Source: Alteromonas sp. a30 (GTDB lineage: Bacteria > Pseudomonadota > Gammaproteobacteria > Enterobacterales > Alteromonadaceae). Taken from it: a stretch of DNA of 64,000 nucleotides. The notes beneath the pieces were generated by a model. The model was not told where the DNA came from. It did not search any database and saw nothing but the letters and a program-made list of their open reading frames with translations. Below are positions 1 through 9,890 of the stretch, in pieces. The DNA lies in the NCBI RefSeq assembly GCF_026788005.1, contig NZ_JABEPE010000011.1, positions 104,906 through 168,905 on the forward strand, in the 5' to 3' direction. A program made the position numbers and the translations under genes. Each line of letters opens with the position of its first letter. Position 1 is the first letter of the stretch.

Positions 1-1
1 G

Positions 2-424
2 GAATTTTACGCCTTTCGCATAAGTGACAACGGGTAAATCAGCGGCTTCTTTTTTCGGATCGTTTTCTAAACGTACACGCACATTGTCGTGAGCAAATAC
101 CGTGGCATCGTGCATGTGCTTAATTTTAGCGTTACCGCCCGTGTGATCGCCGTGATAATGCGTATTGATAACATAGCGTAGCTTTTTACCAGCAATGCCT
201 TCCAAGCTCGATGAGATTTTTTCAGCCAACGGTGCAAACTGATCGTCAATAATCAAAATGCCATCGTCACCAGCCGACACACCTATGTTTCCGCCCATGC
301 CGGTTAGCATATACACAGAGTCGTTAATTTTTTCTGATTTAATTTGAACATCATCAAAGTTTTGTGCGAGCAACGTTTGGCTTGCCATCAGTGCGAATAA
401 CGCGGTTGCGACACGTTTCATCAT
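2..424 (-). CDS. Exported metallo-beta-lactamase-fold hydrolase (partial)
   Basis: The 5' part of the gene (141 codons) is present; the C-terminus lies beyond the window edge. The protein starts with a Sec signal peptide (MMKRVATALFALMASQTLLA, cleavage after about residue 20). The metallo-beta-lactamase zinc motif HxHxDH follows in THYHGDHTGGN, with H89, H91, D93 and H94. The two adjacent ATG codons at 424 and 421 are preceded by AGAAGGA. The product is probably a periplasmic metal-dependent hydrolase, but the substrate cannot be told because the fold also covers glyoxalase II-like enzymes, lactonases, phosphodiesterases and beta-lactamases. The family call is firm; the function is open. Confidence 0.85.
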   Translation of the reverse strand, partial: MMKRVATALFALMASQTLLAQNFDDVQIKSEKINDSVYMLTGMGGNIGVSAGDDGILIIDDQFAPLAEKISSSLEGIAGKKLRYVINTHYHGDHTGGNAKIKHMHDATVFAHDNVRVRLENDPKKEAADLPVVTYAKGVKF

Positions 425-490
425 TATTTATTTTCCTTCTGTTGAGTGTGCCTCCCATCAAGAGAGGCGAATTTTTATGCTTGCGTAAGA

Positions 491-718
491 CTACTCAACA
501 AACGCAAATCGTGGCACTTGGGTGCCATCATCTAATGTCACGGTTTCAGTGAACATGCTAAGCGGGCGCACCCACAGCTTACCTTCACCATAAAGAGGAC
601 GATAAACCACAAGCTGACTCATGTCCTCGGAATGCGTAGCAATATCAATCACTTGATAATCACGCCCTTTGTAATGACGGTAGCGTCCGGGTTTTAGTGC
701 GTTGTTACTGTCACTCAT
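491..718 (-). CDS. DUF1653 family protein
   Basis: A 75-residue protein with the compact DUF1653 pattern: an N-terminal PGRYRHYKGRDYQV stretch, then VVYRPLYGEGKLWVRPLSMF. The function of the family is unknown. It probably forms a small beta-rich, SH3-like domain, since the whole length is covered by the Tyr/Trp-rich core. Its ATG overlaps the TGA of the upstream aminopeptidase gene (ATGA at 715-718), so the two are probably co-transcribed and translationally coupled. Nothing suggests truncation. Confidence 0.85.
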   Translation of the reverse strand: MSDSNNALKPGRYRHYKGRDYQVIDIATHSEDMSQLVVYRPLYGEGKLWVRPLSMFTETVTLDDGTQVPRFAFVE

Positions 719-2250
719 GATGCTAAATACCTAGCAGCTAACATGGTTAAACTTGCCGCTGTTGGTGTGCCGTGTTGCCAATCGCCCCCTTCAACACCGC
801 TCCCAGCAATATCAACATGGGTGTACGGAATTTCGGGGTGGTTTTCCAAGCCCGATGCTAGCACCAGAAAAGCCATTGGAAATTGATGTCCACGCGCCGT
901 TACTGCGGAGGCCGCATTATTGGACGATAAAATATCATCAGCTTTAGTACGCGGTGCAACGAAGTCGAAGTCCTCTCTTCGAGAACGCGATACTTCTGCA
1001 ACATCATCCCATAAATCACCAGCCTCCGATAATGCCAACGCACTTCCCTTGGCTCTTGCTGCGCCATTTTCTACCAGCGCGGTGTACGGACCAACGGCTC
1101 TGGCGGCATGCCCTGTTAGCGTTGCAACTGAGAAGAATTCAGCATTTTTGTCGTTTTCAGCCAATTCCAGCAAATGCGTCATCACATCGGCAAGCACTAA
1201 TCGGCCTTCGGCATCGGTGTTACCAATCCGAACACGTTTGCCAGAACGTGCTGTGATAATTTCGTCTGTGACGAAGGCATCGGTACCAATACTGTTTCGC
1301 ACCAAGCCAAGTTCCGCGACAACTTTAACGCCTTTGGGCTTAAGCATGGCAATGGTTCTCATCAACCCTGCTACCGATGCCGCGCCGCCTTTATCGCGAC
1401 TCATGCCCGCCATAAAGCCACCGGTTTTTAAGTCCGCGCCGCCAGTATCGTAGGTCACGCCTTTTCCTGCTAGATACAGGCTTTGCGTCACTTCGCCTTC
1501 TGGCTCATAAGTTAAGGTAACAACACGCGCATGATGGCGCTCAACATTCACTGCGGCGCGCGCCACTGCCATTAATAGCGGGTACTCTTGCTGCAATTGC
1601 GCTTGTGAAGACAACACTTCGACTTTAATACCTGAGCCTGCAAACGCATCAACGCAATATTCCGCAAAACCCGGCGGAGCCATACGTTCTGGATTTGTGC
1701 CACATAAGTCTCTTGCCAAGCGTTTACCGGCCTCTAAAGCGTTGACCCAATCGACATTGGGTTTATTCTGGGCATGAGCAATCAAACCAATTTTTTGCAC
1801 GGGTTCGATGTCGGCTTCATCTAGGGCTTCACGTGCTTCCAGAGGTTGCCATAACGCCTGACACAAACCTAAATAGCTCACTTCCAAGGCATTTTGGTAA
1901 CGCTTGTCTTCTGGCGCGACTACCATCAACAAGGGGTTGACACTGCCGGCTTGCTGCGCAATCTGCATCGCTTTTTTAGCGGCATCACTGAATCGACGCA
2001 CATCGTCAAAATAACGGGAAAGTTCACCTGTGGGTGCAAAAATGATGCGCCCACCCGCCGCTTTTTCACAAGGCACAAGCACTGCCTGTTTACCAACACG
2101 ACTATCAACATGAGCAAATTGGGTAAGCGCGTTTTTTAAATCAGGAATGGGGCAAACATCAACGCTGCTTGCAATCAGGATGACTGCGTCCCACTCACCT
2201 TGAGCGGTTGCAGCATTGTCAGAAGCTAAAACGGCAACTGGATAAGTCAT
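715..2250 (-). CDS. M17 family leucyl aminopeptidase
   Basis: A 511-residue cytosolic zinc/manganese aminopeptidase of family M17 (PepA/PepB-like), which releases N-terminal residues from peptides. The C-terminal catalytic half shows the metal and active-site residues: GKGVTYDTGGADLK with its Lys and Asp, MSRDKGGAA, and the family signature NTDAEGRL. The N-terminal half is the poorly conserved Rossmann-like domain. The ATG at 2250 is chosen because AGAGGTAAT lies just before it; a longer reading frame to 2319 has no ribosome binding site. The gene overlaps the DUF1653 gene by four bases. The exact subfamily (PepA against the shorter leucyl aminopeptidases) is not settled, so no symbol is given. 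Confidence 0.92.
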   Translation of the reverse strand: MTYPVAVLASDNAATAQGEWDAVILIASSVDVCPIPDLKNALTQFAHVDSRVGKQAVLVPCEKAAGGRIIFAPTGELSRYFDDVRRFSDAAKKAMQIAQQAGSVNPLLMVVAPEDKRYQNALEVSYLGLCQALWQPLEAREALDEADIEPVQKIGLIAHAQNKPNVDWVNALEAGKRLARDLCGTNPERMAPPGFAEYCVDAFAGSGIKVEVLSSQAQLQQEYPLLMAVARAAVNVERHHARVVTLTYEPEGEVTQSLYLAGKGVTYDTGGADLKTGGFMAGMSRDKGGAASVAGLMRTIAMLKPKGVKVVAELGLVRNSIGTDAFVTDEIITARSGKRVRIGNTDAEGRLVLADVMTHLLELAENDKNAEFFSVATLTGHAARAVGPYTALVENGAARAKGSALALSEAGDLWDDVAEVSRSRREDFDFVAPRTKADDILSSNNAASAVTARGHQFPMAFLVLASGLENHPEIPYTHVDIAGSGVEGGDWQHGTPTAASLTMLAARYLAS

Positions 2251-2412
2251 ATTACCTCTATTTATTTTCTTTTTTGATGATTTAGGAAAGAAGTGAGGGC
2301 CATCTGCTTGATAACGCAATCCTCACTTCAACGCATCCTTTAGTGCTGCAAGAGTATACGTGAGTGCCGGAAAATTCGATATTCAAAAAGGGGAAATATA
2401 GTAAGCGAGTCG

Positions 2413-3504
2413 TTAGAAAGGCAAAATAAGCTGCTGACTTAAATGCGGATTGTGTTCTAACCCAATATGAATACCTAATAAACGGACACGTTTTCCCTCA
2501 CCTCTTGCCATAGCTTCACGCAACAATTCCAATAAAATGTCGACGTCTATCTCATGATATTTATGTTCTTTGGTAGTGAGATGAAAATCGTGAAATTTCA
2601 CTTTTACGCCAAGCTTATTTATTTTGCGTTTGTCCGTATGTTTAGCGCTTCTTTTAAATAATTCAGGTAGCAAATCGTTTTGCAGAATTTGAGCGAGTTG
2701 CGCAAAATCACTGATGTCATTAGCAAACGTACGCTCAACACCAACGGACTTTCGAATACGAGAGGTTTCAATTTCGCGGTTATCAATACCTTGACAGCGA
2801 GACCATAGCGAACGCCCAAACTTACCAAAATGCTCTATTAAAAACGCTTCTGAACTTTCTCGAATATCCTTTCCGTATTCAAAACCAAGGGCGAGCAGTT
2901 TTTCGTTTGTCACCTTGCCAACGCCCGGTATTTTTTTCAGAGGCATGGTTTCAATAAAGGCGTCGACGTGTTCAGGCGCTAAAGTGAATTGTCCATTAGG
3001 CTTGTTTTGATCCGACGCTATCTTCGCTAGGAACTTAACAGGCGCAATACCTGCCGATGCGGTAAGTTGAGTTTTGCGTTGAATTTCTTGGCGAATTTCT
3101 TGTGCAATGAGCGTGGCAGAACCTTGGTGCATTTCACACTCAGACACATCTAAATAGGCTTCATCCAAGGATAACGGTTCGATTAAATCGGTATATCGCT
3201 CAAAGATGCTACGAATTTGTGCGCTGACTTCGCGGTAAACCTCCATTCGCCCCGGCACAACGATTAAATCAGGGCACTTACGCAGCGCAACGCCCGTTGG
3301 CATTGCCGAACTCACACCGAAGCGCCGCGCTAAATAATTACAGGTAGAAAGTACACCGCGACGATCCGACTTCCCGCCAACCGCCACGGGCTTTCCCGCA
3401 AGCTTTGGGTTGTCGCGAATTTCAACAGATACAAAGAATGCATCCATATCTATATGCACGATTTTTCGAATAGGAAAGCGATGATTTTCACATGGCTCAG
3501 ACAC
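2413..3504 (-). CDS. dinB: DNA polymerase IV (Y-family translesion polymerase)
   Basis: A 363-residue Y-family DNA polymerase that copies past damaged bases. The palm motif HIDMDAFFVSVE lies near the N-terminus and the second catalytic motif SLDEAYLDV follows about 90 residues later. A helix-hairpin-helix stretch (KKIPGVGKVTNEKL) and the little-finger domain come next. The last residues QQLILPF match a beta-clamp binding motif. The start is taken as GTG at 3504, with AAGGG nine bases upstream; the first possible codon (TTG at 3513) is too close to that site. A 16-bp LexA box lies 77 bases upstream, so SOS induction is expected. Confidence 0.95.
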   Translation of the reverse strand: MSEPCENHRFPIRKIVHIDMDAFFVSVEIRDNPKLAGKPVAVGGKSDRRGVLSTCNYLARRFGVSSAMPTGVALRKCPDLIVVPGRMEVYREVSAQIRSIFERYTDLIEPLSLDEAYLDVSECEMHQGSATLIAQEIRQEIQRKTQLTASAGIAPVKFLAKIASDQNKPNGQFTLAPEHVDAFIETMPLKKIPGVGKVTNEKLLALGFEYGKDIRESSEAFLIEHFGKFGRSLWSRCQGIDNREIETSRIRKSVGVERTFANDISDFAQLAQILQNDLLPELFKRSAKHTDKRKINKLGVKVKFHDFHLTTKEHKYHEIDVDILLELLREAMARGEGKRVRLLGIHIGLEHNPHLSQQLILPF

Positions 3505-3580
3505 CAGTAACAACCCTTAGCACAAACGTATTAGGTACGAGAAATAATAAGCACAATAAGAAAAGGAACTTTAACACAAA

Positions 3581-3596
3581 CTGTAATTTTATACAG
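3581..3596 (-). promoter_or_regulatory. LexA (SOS) box of dinB
   Basis: CTGTAATTTTATACAG is a perfect CTGT-N8-ACAG LexA operator with an AT-rich core. On the minus strand it overlaps a TATAAAAT stretch that could be a -10 element reading toward dinB. The site is palindromic and lies 131 bases upstream of the plus-strand gene at 3728, so an effect on that gene cannot be excluded, but dinB is the known type of target. Confidence 0.85.
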
Positions 3597-3727
3597 TTAA
3601 TTTAAATAGGTGACAAACTTGCGTCCGATGCAAGCAAAAGGCGTGTTATGCAAGTGTATTTTGTGACTAACTTCACAAATAGGATTTATTCTTTACGTTC
3701 CTAAACACAAACTAACAAGAGAAAACA

Positions 3728-4270
3728 ATGAAACTCAATAAATTATCTTTAATTCTTGCAGGCGTTAGCGCCGTTTTAACATCAAGCGCAATGGCCGTTA
3801 CCTATAACACTAGTGTTGAAATCGATTCACGCTTAGGTGAGCAGCCACTAAATGCAACTGTTATTCAAAATATGGAATACCCTGTTTTGGGTGTCACCGA
3901 TGCAACAAAAGTAGGTTCCTATTGTTTAGCCAATGGAGGCGCTAACGGTACGGGGTTTGACAATAGAACGTCGAATGAATCAAACAGTTTATGCCCGAAC
4001 CTTTCTCCTGATTACTTCCGAGTTCAATTTTCTGGGGTAAAAGGCGCTTACCTTGACATTGGTTATTCTTTGCAAATTCAAGAAAAAGGTGGATTCAGGT
4101 TCTCCTACTCAAATGGAAACCAGCATGTTGGGCAAACTTCCGTCCAGCTTTCTACGACAGAAGGAACAGCCGAGTATCCAGTGTACTCTCGTGTAACACT
4201 GCTTGACCCAACTCAAGTTACCGACGGCGTATTGGATTTCAACTTCGACATTACCGCCGCTTATCAATAA
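3728..4270 (+). CDS. Small exported protein of unknown function
   Basis: A 180-residue protein with a clear signal peptide (hydrophobic stretch to about residue 23, ending SSAMA). The mature part is rich in Ser, Thr, Gly, Asn and Tyr and contains two cysteines (about residues 65 and 86) that could form a disulfide. The end, LDFNFDITAAYQ, resembles the final beta strand of pilin-like or DUF4402-like secreted domains, but I cannot assign a family. GAGA before the ATG is a plausible ribosome binding site. It is a single-gene unit that ends in a bidirectional terminator. Confidence 0.75.
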   Translation: MKLNKLSLILAGVSAVLTSSAMAVTYNTSVEIDSRLGEQPLNATVIQNMEYPVLGVTDATKVGSYCLANGGANGTGFDNRTSNESNSLCPNLSPDYFRVQFSGVKGAYLDIGYSLQIQEKGGFRFSYSNGNQHVGQTSVQLSTTEGTAEYPVYSRVTLLDPTQVTDGVLDFNFDITAAYQ

Positions 4271-4355
4271 GGCAGCGCATAGTTAATGTGCTAAAGCGCA
4301 GGAAGTGGAGTATAAACTCAGGTAGCTCCACTTTCTCAATGGCCTCTGGCACATA

Positions 4356-4391
4356 AAAAATCCCGCAAAGATCACTCTCTGCGGGATTTTT
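4356..4391. terminator. Bidirectional intrinsic terminator
   Basis: A 12-bp stem (left arm 4356-4367, right arm 4380-4391) with core TCCCGCA/TGCGGGA is flanked by A-run and T-run. It lies between two convergent genes (3728 gene on plus, S8 protease on minus) and reads as a terminator in both directions. Confidence 0.9.
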
Positions 4392-4410
4392 AATTTTGCT
4401 TAACTTAACG

Positions 4411-4472
4411 CTTAGCTCTTAAGTTCTAAGCACTTAGTTTTTAAGTTCTTAGCTCTCAGGCTTAGGGCTTAG
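4411..4472. repeat. Short degenerate CTTAG/CTTAAG tandem repeat
   Basis: Between the terminator and the protease stop codon the sequence repeats CTTAGctCTTAAGTTCTAAG-like units of about 20 bases three times, with decay. It has no coding potential and looks like slippage-derived low-complexity DNA in the 3' region of the protease transcript. Confidence 0.55.
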
Positions 4473-6034
4473 TTACCAGCACAACCGAATTGTGTTAGGT
4501 AATCGTTTGCCGCTTTCGCTTTCACTAAACCATAACCGAAATTAACGTCGTGACCTGCTGCGCCTTGATCTTCTGCTGTTGCTTTCAACGCTGCACGGAT
4601 TTGGTCACCAGAACAAGATGGGTGGTTAGACCAAACCAGCGCTGCCACACCAGATGTTGTTGGTGTTGCCATTGACGTACCACTTAAGAAGCTGTAGTCC
4701 GTGCTAGAAATATCAACCGTTACGTTGCTAGCAGCAAGCAATACGCTTCTGTCTTCTAACGCTGCGCCCACAGATGGGATAGACGTTGTATTAGTTTCAC
4801 CCAATGTACCGAACAAAATACCCGGTTCGTTGTTGATGATAACCGCACCAACACCACCTGAGGCTTCACAGTTAGCCACTTTATCGTGGAACGAAATGTT
4901 ACCACGGTCAATCATACAAATTTTACCAGACGCGCCAGAGTCAACTGCTTCTGCTGTCCCCATGAAGTAAGTGGAAGAAGTTGCCGTACCCGAGTTTTCC
5001 ATTGCTTCTGATTGGAAGAATACGCCATCAGCAGTAGAATTAGCCGCTGTTGCTAAGCCCGCAGGGAAGGTAGAAAGTGTGTTAACACCACCGGCTGCCA
5101 CTTCCACACAGATGCTATCGTTGAACGTTGCATTTTTACCCTTACCTTCAGTACATGAAGGGAATTGTGAGAAGTCAGCGATGTTGTTGTCTGCATCCGC
5201 AGCACCTACCATCATGACAGACTCATACGCCGCAGGGTAAGACGCTGTGTTGTTACCGTCGTTACCTGCTGCTGCAATGGCTAAACCACCACCTGCTTGG
5301 AACGAAGCGAATGCATTGCTTTCTGTTGTGCTAGCTCGGCCGCCACCTAAACTCATGTTAATGATGTCTGCACCTGCATCTACACAGCGTTGTGCTGCTG
5401 CGGCCAAACCAGAAGAATAACCGTAACCGTCAGCATTAAATACTTTGATGATATGAAGTGGTACACCCGGAGCCATACCAATTACACCGTAGCTGTTGTC
5501 TTCAGCGGCAATGGTTCCAGATACGTGCGTACCGTGAGGACCGCCGTGCTCAAACCAGTTACCTGTGCCCGGATCGTTATCACCCGTAATGGCAGGCCAG
5601 TTGAAGTCAGTGTTTGAAATGTCTAGACCAGAGTCGATAACGCACACTTTAATGCCTGCGTTAGGATTGAAAGTCACTTGGTCAGCTTGTGCTTGGTAAT
5701 AACCGTATGGCGTAATTTGAGTCTCCATTGGATTACCAACATCGTCATTCCAAACACTCATTGGACGACGAATTTGGTCTTCTTCGATGAACTTAACCGC
5801 TGGCAAATTCATCATGCCTTTTACTTTATCTAAACTCATGTTGTTGAATGTTGCCGCGATAAAGCCTTTAGATTCCAGGTTAATTTCTCCACCGTGCTTT
5901 TTCGCCATGGCCATTAAGGCACCTTTAGAGGCTTCATCAACTTGGATGATATAACGGTTGCTCTCGGCACTTGTAGCGAAAGCCATGCTTAATGCAGTTG
6001 CTAGTAATGAAGTTTTTAGTACTAGATTTTTCAT
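4469..6034 (-). CDS. Exported S8 (subtilisin-family) serine protease with PA domain
   Basis: A 521-residue secreted protease. Order: signal peptide (residues 1-23), inhibitor I9-like propeptide (about 27-88), then the S8 catalytic domain with D134 (VCVIDSGLD), H167 (HGTHVSGT) and S454 (GTSMATP). A protease-associated (PA) domain is inserted between His and Ser (about 310-420, with GKICMIDRGNISF). It probably degrades extracellular protein. The ATG at 6034 opens directly onto the signal peptide, whereas the longer frame to 6103 adds an unlikely leader. It has no C-terminal PPC domain, unlike the second S8 protease at 59193. Confidence 0.93.
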   Translation of the reverse strand: MKNLVLKTSLLATALSMAFATSAESNRYIIQVDEASKGALMAMAKKHGGEINLESKGFIAATFNNMSLDKVKGMMNLPAVKFIEEDQIRRPMSVWNDDVGNPMETQITPYGYYQAQADQVTFNPNAGIKVCVIDSGLDISNTDFNWPAITGDNDPGTGNWFEHGGPHGTHVSGTIAAEDNSYGVIGMAPGVPLHIIKVFNADGYGYSSGLAAAAQRCVDAGADIINMSLGGGRASTTESNAFASFQAGGGLAIAAAGNDGNNTASYPAAYESVMMVGAADADNNIADFSQFPSCTEGKGKNATFNDSICVEVAAGGVNTLSTFPAGLATAANSTADGVFFQSEAMENSGTATSSTYFMGTAEAVDSGASGKICMIDRGNISFHDKVANCEASGGVGAVIINNEPGILFGTLGETNTTSIPSVGAALEDRSVLLAASNVTVDISSTDYSFLSGTSMATPTTSGVAALVWSNHPSCSGDQIRAALKATAEDQGAAGHDVNFGYGLVKAKAANDYLTQFGCAGN

Positions 6035-6342
6035 CTTGGTATACTCTCGTTTTTTCAGACAGTTTGAACTCATCAATTTCTTCACGATGAACATCATGTA
6101 CAAGCAGAAATCAATCGATTAATTTTTATTCTATTTTTCGTAAATCTCATTCATGGTATTTTTTATTACCATTAAAAAGACAATGAAAGAGTAATAAAAA
6201 TTCCAAAGATTAGCCAATTGGGTAATTTTTATAGGCGAAACTCAGCATTGAAGGGTATTTAAGCGATGGCTGTTAACTTTTGTTAACAGCTTAGAAAGGA
6301 GACGAGCATACGATAAAAACGGAAGTAGTTCTCATTTTGAGG
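6035..6342. other. AT-rich intergenic region upstream of the S8 protease
   Basis: No gene seen. It holds the 5' region of the protease. A small inverted repeat ATGGTA/TACCAT (6153-6158 and 6167-6172) could be an operator, but it is weak. Confidence 0.5.
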
Positions 6343-7311
6343 TTAATACCCCAACGTTTTGTCTACAAAATGGGGCTGTTGGTTACTTTCGATATAATCA
6401 ACAATACTACGCGCTGCAATTAAAGATGCTGTTTGTGGCTGTGTTTGTGCCGCAACATGAGGAAGTACCGTAACGTTAGGGTTGGACCAAAAAGAGGAGG
6501 TTTTCGGTAAAGGTTCCACGGCAAATACATCAAGTACAGCATGAGCGATGTGTCGCTTTGCTAGTAAAGAAACAAGCGCATTATCGTTAAGGATGGCGCC
6601 ACGACCAAAATTGATAACACCGGCGCCAGTCGGTAATAGCGACAAATGCTCAATATCTAACAGCCCATTTGTTTCTTGTGTCAAAGGCAATAACACTACC
6701 AAAATTTGACATTGCGGTAACATTTGTTTTAAGCCCGACTGACCTGAATAAGTATTAATGCCTGTCAGTGATTTAGCACTTCGGCTCCATAAATGCACCG
6801 AAAAACCGTTTTGCTTCAGACGCTCAGCACTCTTATGGCCCAGTTTTCCAGCGCCGAGAATACCGATATTGCATTCCCTTGGCGAAATAGCATGATGACG
6901 CTTCCAAAGCGCTTGTTGCTGTTGTTTTAGATATAGAGGCGCTTGTTTATGAAGGTATAAACTCCAAAGCAAAACCGATTCCGACATACTGAGTGCCAGC
7001 TGCGGGTCTATCAAGCGAACAACTTGAACGGATGTGTCTTTAAATAACGCGAGAAGGTTATCCACACCTGCCCATAAGTTTTGTACCCATTTTAAGTTAG
7101 GGTAATCGACAAGTTGCTTTAAGTCGGGATTAGCACAAATGGCAATATCGCACATTTTCCGCTCTGCATCAGAAAGTTGTTTATGCGGCAACACAATAAA
7201 TTTACGGCTTTGACTTTTTGCATCTAACGCGTCTTGTATCAGATTCGTCCAACGGATTTCTTCCTGCTCATCAAATCGCGTTAATAATGGGATCAAAACC
7301 GTTTCATTCAT
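6343..7311 (-). CDS. D-2-hydroxyacid dehydrogenase (glyoxylate/hydroxypyruvate reductase A-like)
   Basis: A 322-residue NAD(P)H-dependent D-2-hydroxyacid dehydrogenase, closest in style to GhrA-type glyoxylate/hydroxypyruvate reductases. The Rossmann motif is ILGAGKLG, the substrate/cofactor loop is NFGRGAIL, and the active-site region ends in VFAVEPLP and VLPHVAAQT with the catalytic His. The ATG at 7311 is chosen because GAGGTG lies nine bases upstream; a GTG at 7323 overlaps that site. The gene starts 21 bases after the chemoreceptor stop, so the two may be co-transcribed. The natural substrate cannot be read from sequence. Confidence 0.85.
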   Translation of the reverse strand: MNETVLIPLLTRFDEQEEIRWTNLIQDALDAKSQSRKFIVLPHKQLSDAERKMCDIAICANPDLKQLVDYPNLKWVQNLWAGVDNLLALFKDTSVQVVRLIDPQLALSMSESVLLWSLYLHKQAPLYLKQQQQALWKRHHAISPRECNIGILGAGKLGHKSAERLKQNGFSVHLWSRSAKSLTGINTYSGQSGLKQMLPQCQILVVLLPLTQETNGLLDIEHLSLLPTGAGVINFGRGAILNDNALVSLLAKRHIAHAVLDVFAVEPLPKTSSFWSNPNVTVLPHVAAQTQPQTASLIAARSIVDYIESNQQPHFVDKTLGY

Positions 7312-7332
7312 TGTGTTAACCACCTCATAAAT

Positions 7333-9330
7333 CTAAACCTTAAACTGACGTAGCGTGTCATCTAATTCAGCAGATAGGCGATGCAACTGCCTAATGTTGG
7401 TTTCAACGTCACGAGTTTCATTCACCGATTGATCCGCCAAAGATGAAATATGCGAAACGTTTCCTGCAATTTCATCCGCAGACAGACTTTGTTGCGTATT
7501 AGCGGCTGCAATACCATGCATTTGTTCCTGAATTTGCTCGACACCTTGTAATGCATCATCCAACACCTTTTGAATGTCTGAGACACGTTTTACACCTGCA
7601 TCAGCTTGCTCATTACTCGTTTGCATGGTTTGGCTCGCTTGTTTTGCAGCCGTTTGTAATGCGCCGATAATATCCTGAATGTGTTGGGTAGATTCGTGAG
7701 TACGACTCGCGAGCGTTCGCACTTCATCAGCAACAACGGCAAAACCTCGTCCCATTTCACCGGCTCTGGCGGCTTCAATAGCGGCATTTAGCGCTAATAA
7801 ATTAGTTTGCTCCGTAATACCCGTTATTACATCCAACACTTCACCGATTTTATCGGTTTCCTTTTCAAGAGCTGTAACAACTTGTGCAGCATCACCAATA
7901 TGGGAAGACAACTGCTTAATGTCATTTACCGCGGAATAAACAACGCTTCCGCCATTTTCCATATCTGTTTTAACACTGTCAGCTAATCCCATTGCCTCTT
8001 CGGTATTCTTAGATACATCTCTGCTAGTCTGCGCCATTTGGTAACTAGCACTGGCAACAGATTCTATTTCGGACTTTTCGGTATTGACCAAATTAACGTT
8101 CTGTTCTGTGGTTTTAAAGACGGTTTCCGTGGAGTTTTTTACTTCTGTGGTAATGTCTTTGGTTTGTTTAACCAAGCCGCGAACGCGCTCAATAAAAGCG
8201 TTAAACTGATGCGCTAATTGCCCAATTTCATCCTGCCTGTCAACATCGATACGTTTGGTCAAATCACCTTCACCTTGAGAAATGTCTGTCATCGCTTCCA
8301 ACATGTCTCTTAATGGTTTCAACATTGGCTGAATAATGAAATATACGGCAACAGCAATCACCGCAAGCATGACGCACATATAAAACGTCACACTCATCAC
8401 CGCAGAATTAACCGGAGCCTGACTCACTTCTTCAGGCAACAGAAAGCCGAGATGCCAATTCAAATAAGGGTAGTCACGGGAAACGGTACTGAACACAGCT
8501 TGATACTCTTTGCCTTTCCAGATGAGACTGGCATCACCCGAATCTTTGGATGACATTAATTTAAAAAGCTGAGCAAATCCTTGCGCATCAGGAAAAATGG
8601 AATCAACTTTGGCTATATCACTTCCGGGAGGAAACGCCTCATTAAAGCCGGGAAAGTACACAAGCACACCCTTATCTGTCACCAGAAAAGCGTTGCCTTC
8701 GCCTTCGTACTTGATTTGGCTTAGTAAGTCTTTACCAATGGTACTAATTAGAATATCCATACCACCAATCCCAATGAACTGACCATTGTGCTTAATCACA
8801 TTTTTGATTGTGGCAGATATGGAACCATCGTTGGCGTCAACCGCAGGATCAGATACGTACATACGTTCTTTTTCCTGAGCCTCAAACCACCAAGGACGCT
8901 TATTGGTGTAGTAGTTTGGGTCGCCGTTGTAACGACCATTCAAATCAAAGTATTCATAAGTGTTCGCTGAACCAAAGAAAACGCTTTTTATACTGCTATC
9001 TTTGTCAGAGAAGTATCGAAAATATTGGTAAATATCGTTATAGGTTTGGTCCCCGCTAATGTCCCCCCCTCTATCGTCATAGCGACTAAACCAATTTAAA
9101 ACCTGAGGGTTAGCAAACACACTGTGTATGATTTGCCCTTTTGCTTCGAAGAAGCCTTCTATTTCTGTTGCTTTTTGTGACACTAGGTTAGCGATGTCGT
9201 TATCTACTCTAGATGTGGTACTTTTTTTAACTGTTTGAATTTGCCAAATACCGTAGATCAAGAATAAAACTGCAATACTTCCTAGACATCCGGCAATAAG
9301 CCGTTGACTAATCGATCTCTGATACCACAT
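7333..9330 (-). CDS. Methyl-accepting chemotaxis protein with Cache sensor
   Basis: A 665-residue inner-membrane chemoreceptor. TM1 is at about 12-30, a periplasmic double-Cache sensor of about 275 residues follows, then TM2 at about 312-335. The HAMP segment ([20 protein letters not shown]) leads into a long methylated-helix/signalling coiled coil. The conserved hairpin tip reads [18 protein letters not shown] and [15 protein letters not shown], which is the CheA/CheW contact region. The ligand is unknown; double-Cache domains often bind amino acids or carboxylates. No C-terminal CheR-tethering pentapeptide is seen. Confidence 0.95.
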   Translation of the reverse strand: MWYQRSISQRLIAGCLGSIAVLFLIYGIWQIQTVKKSTTSRVDNDIANLVSQKATEIEGFFEAKGQIIHSVFANPQVLNWFSRYDDRGGDISGDQTYNDIYQYFRYFSDKDSSIKSVFFGSANTYEYFDLNGRYNGDPNYYTNKRPWWFEAQEKERMYVSDPAVDANDGSISATIKNVIKHNGQFIGIGGMDILISTIGKDLLSQIKYEGEGNAFLVTDKGVLVYFPGFNEAFPPGSDIAKVDSIFPDAQGFAQLFKLMSSKDSGDASLIWKGKEYQAVFSTVSRDYPYLNWHLGFLLPEEVSQAPVNSAVMSVTFYMCVMLAVIAVAVYFIIQPMLKPLRDMLEAMTDISQGEGDLTKRIDVDRQDEIGQLAHQFNAFIERVRGLVKQTKDITTEVKNSTETVFKTTEQNVNLVNTEKSEIESVASASYQMAQTSRDVSKNTEEAMGLADSVKTDMENGGSVVYSAVNDIKQLSSHIGDAAQVVTALEKETDKIGEVLDVITGITEQTNLLALNAAIEAARAGEMGRGFAVVADEVRTLASRTHESTQHIQDIIGALQTAAKQASQTMQTSNEQADAGVKRVSDIQKVLDDALQGVEQIQEQMHGIAAANTQQSLSADEIAGNVSHISSLADQSVNETRDVETNIRQLHRLSAELDDTLRQFKV

Positions 9331-9549
9331 TTCTTCAACCTTATTGTTCTTATGTTTTTTACAACTGAGCTTATTATGTTTCTAGCTCTTAATTCACGCG
9401 ATACGTGAAGCAGCTATTTTTAAGAAATGTGATAATGCTGTAAAGGTGAATCTGTTAAAAAAACATACTATTCGGGGGGAAATAATAAGATTGTGAAAAT
9501 ATAAACGCAAAAGGGGAAGTAAAGAACTCTCAAAGAAAATTAAATGGGA

Positions 9550-9580
9550 TAACAAAGCCTGAAAAATAATCTTTCAGGCC
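9550..9580 (-). terminator. Intrinsic terminator after nqrM
   Basis: Stem GCCTGAAA (9557-9564) with TTTCAGGC (9572-9579) and a 7-base loop, followed on the minus strand by TTTGTTAT. It lies 8 bases beyond the nqrM stop codon and closes the nqr locus. Confidence 0.75.
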
Positions 9581-9587
9581 GATAATA

Positions 9588-9821
9588 CTAGATGATTTTA
9601 TTATCTTGCCAAGCTTGAAGCTTCTCAGAACGAATACGTTCCTTTTCCTCGCGCGCTTTCCTTCTGTCGCAAGGCTCTGGGCAACTACACACCTTCTCAA
9701 TTCCTAATGCAGCCACACCACCACAACTTCCAGAGATGCGTTTCTTCTGAAAGATGTAGCCAACAGCCATAATGCTCATGATGAATAGGAAAAATACGAA
9801 AACAACAATAAATGTACCCAC
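9588..9821 (-). CDS. nqrM: Na+-NQR maturation protein NqrM
   Basis: A 77-residue protein with one N-terminal membrane helix (about residues 2-24) and the NqrM cysteine cluster CGG...CSCPEPC. NqrM is known to be needed for maturation of Na+-NQR, probably for delivering iron to the Cys-ligated centre of NqrD/NqrE. The start is GTG at 9821 with AGGAG eight to nine bases upstream. It lies next to nqrF but is separated from it by a strong terminator hairpin, and apbE, often found between the two, is absent. Confidence 0.92.
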   Translation of the reverse strand: MGTFIVVFVFFLFIMSIMAVGYIFQKKRISGSCGGVAALGIEKVCSCPEPCDRRKAREEKERIRSEKLQAWQDNKII

Positions 9822-9890
9822 TGTTTTGTCTCCTAATTAGTTCGATGGAATCGACCTAGATTGCGCCTATTGTCTTTCATATTTAAGGCG

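Noticed and set aside
920..1453. A 177-codon plus-strand frame inside the M17 aminopeptidase gene
   Set aside because: It is the antisense shadow of a clearly coding region and has no family similarity.
4411..4472. CRISPR-like or regulatory direct repeats
   Set aside because: Units are short, unevenly spaced and degenerate; they look like simple slippage repeats.
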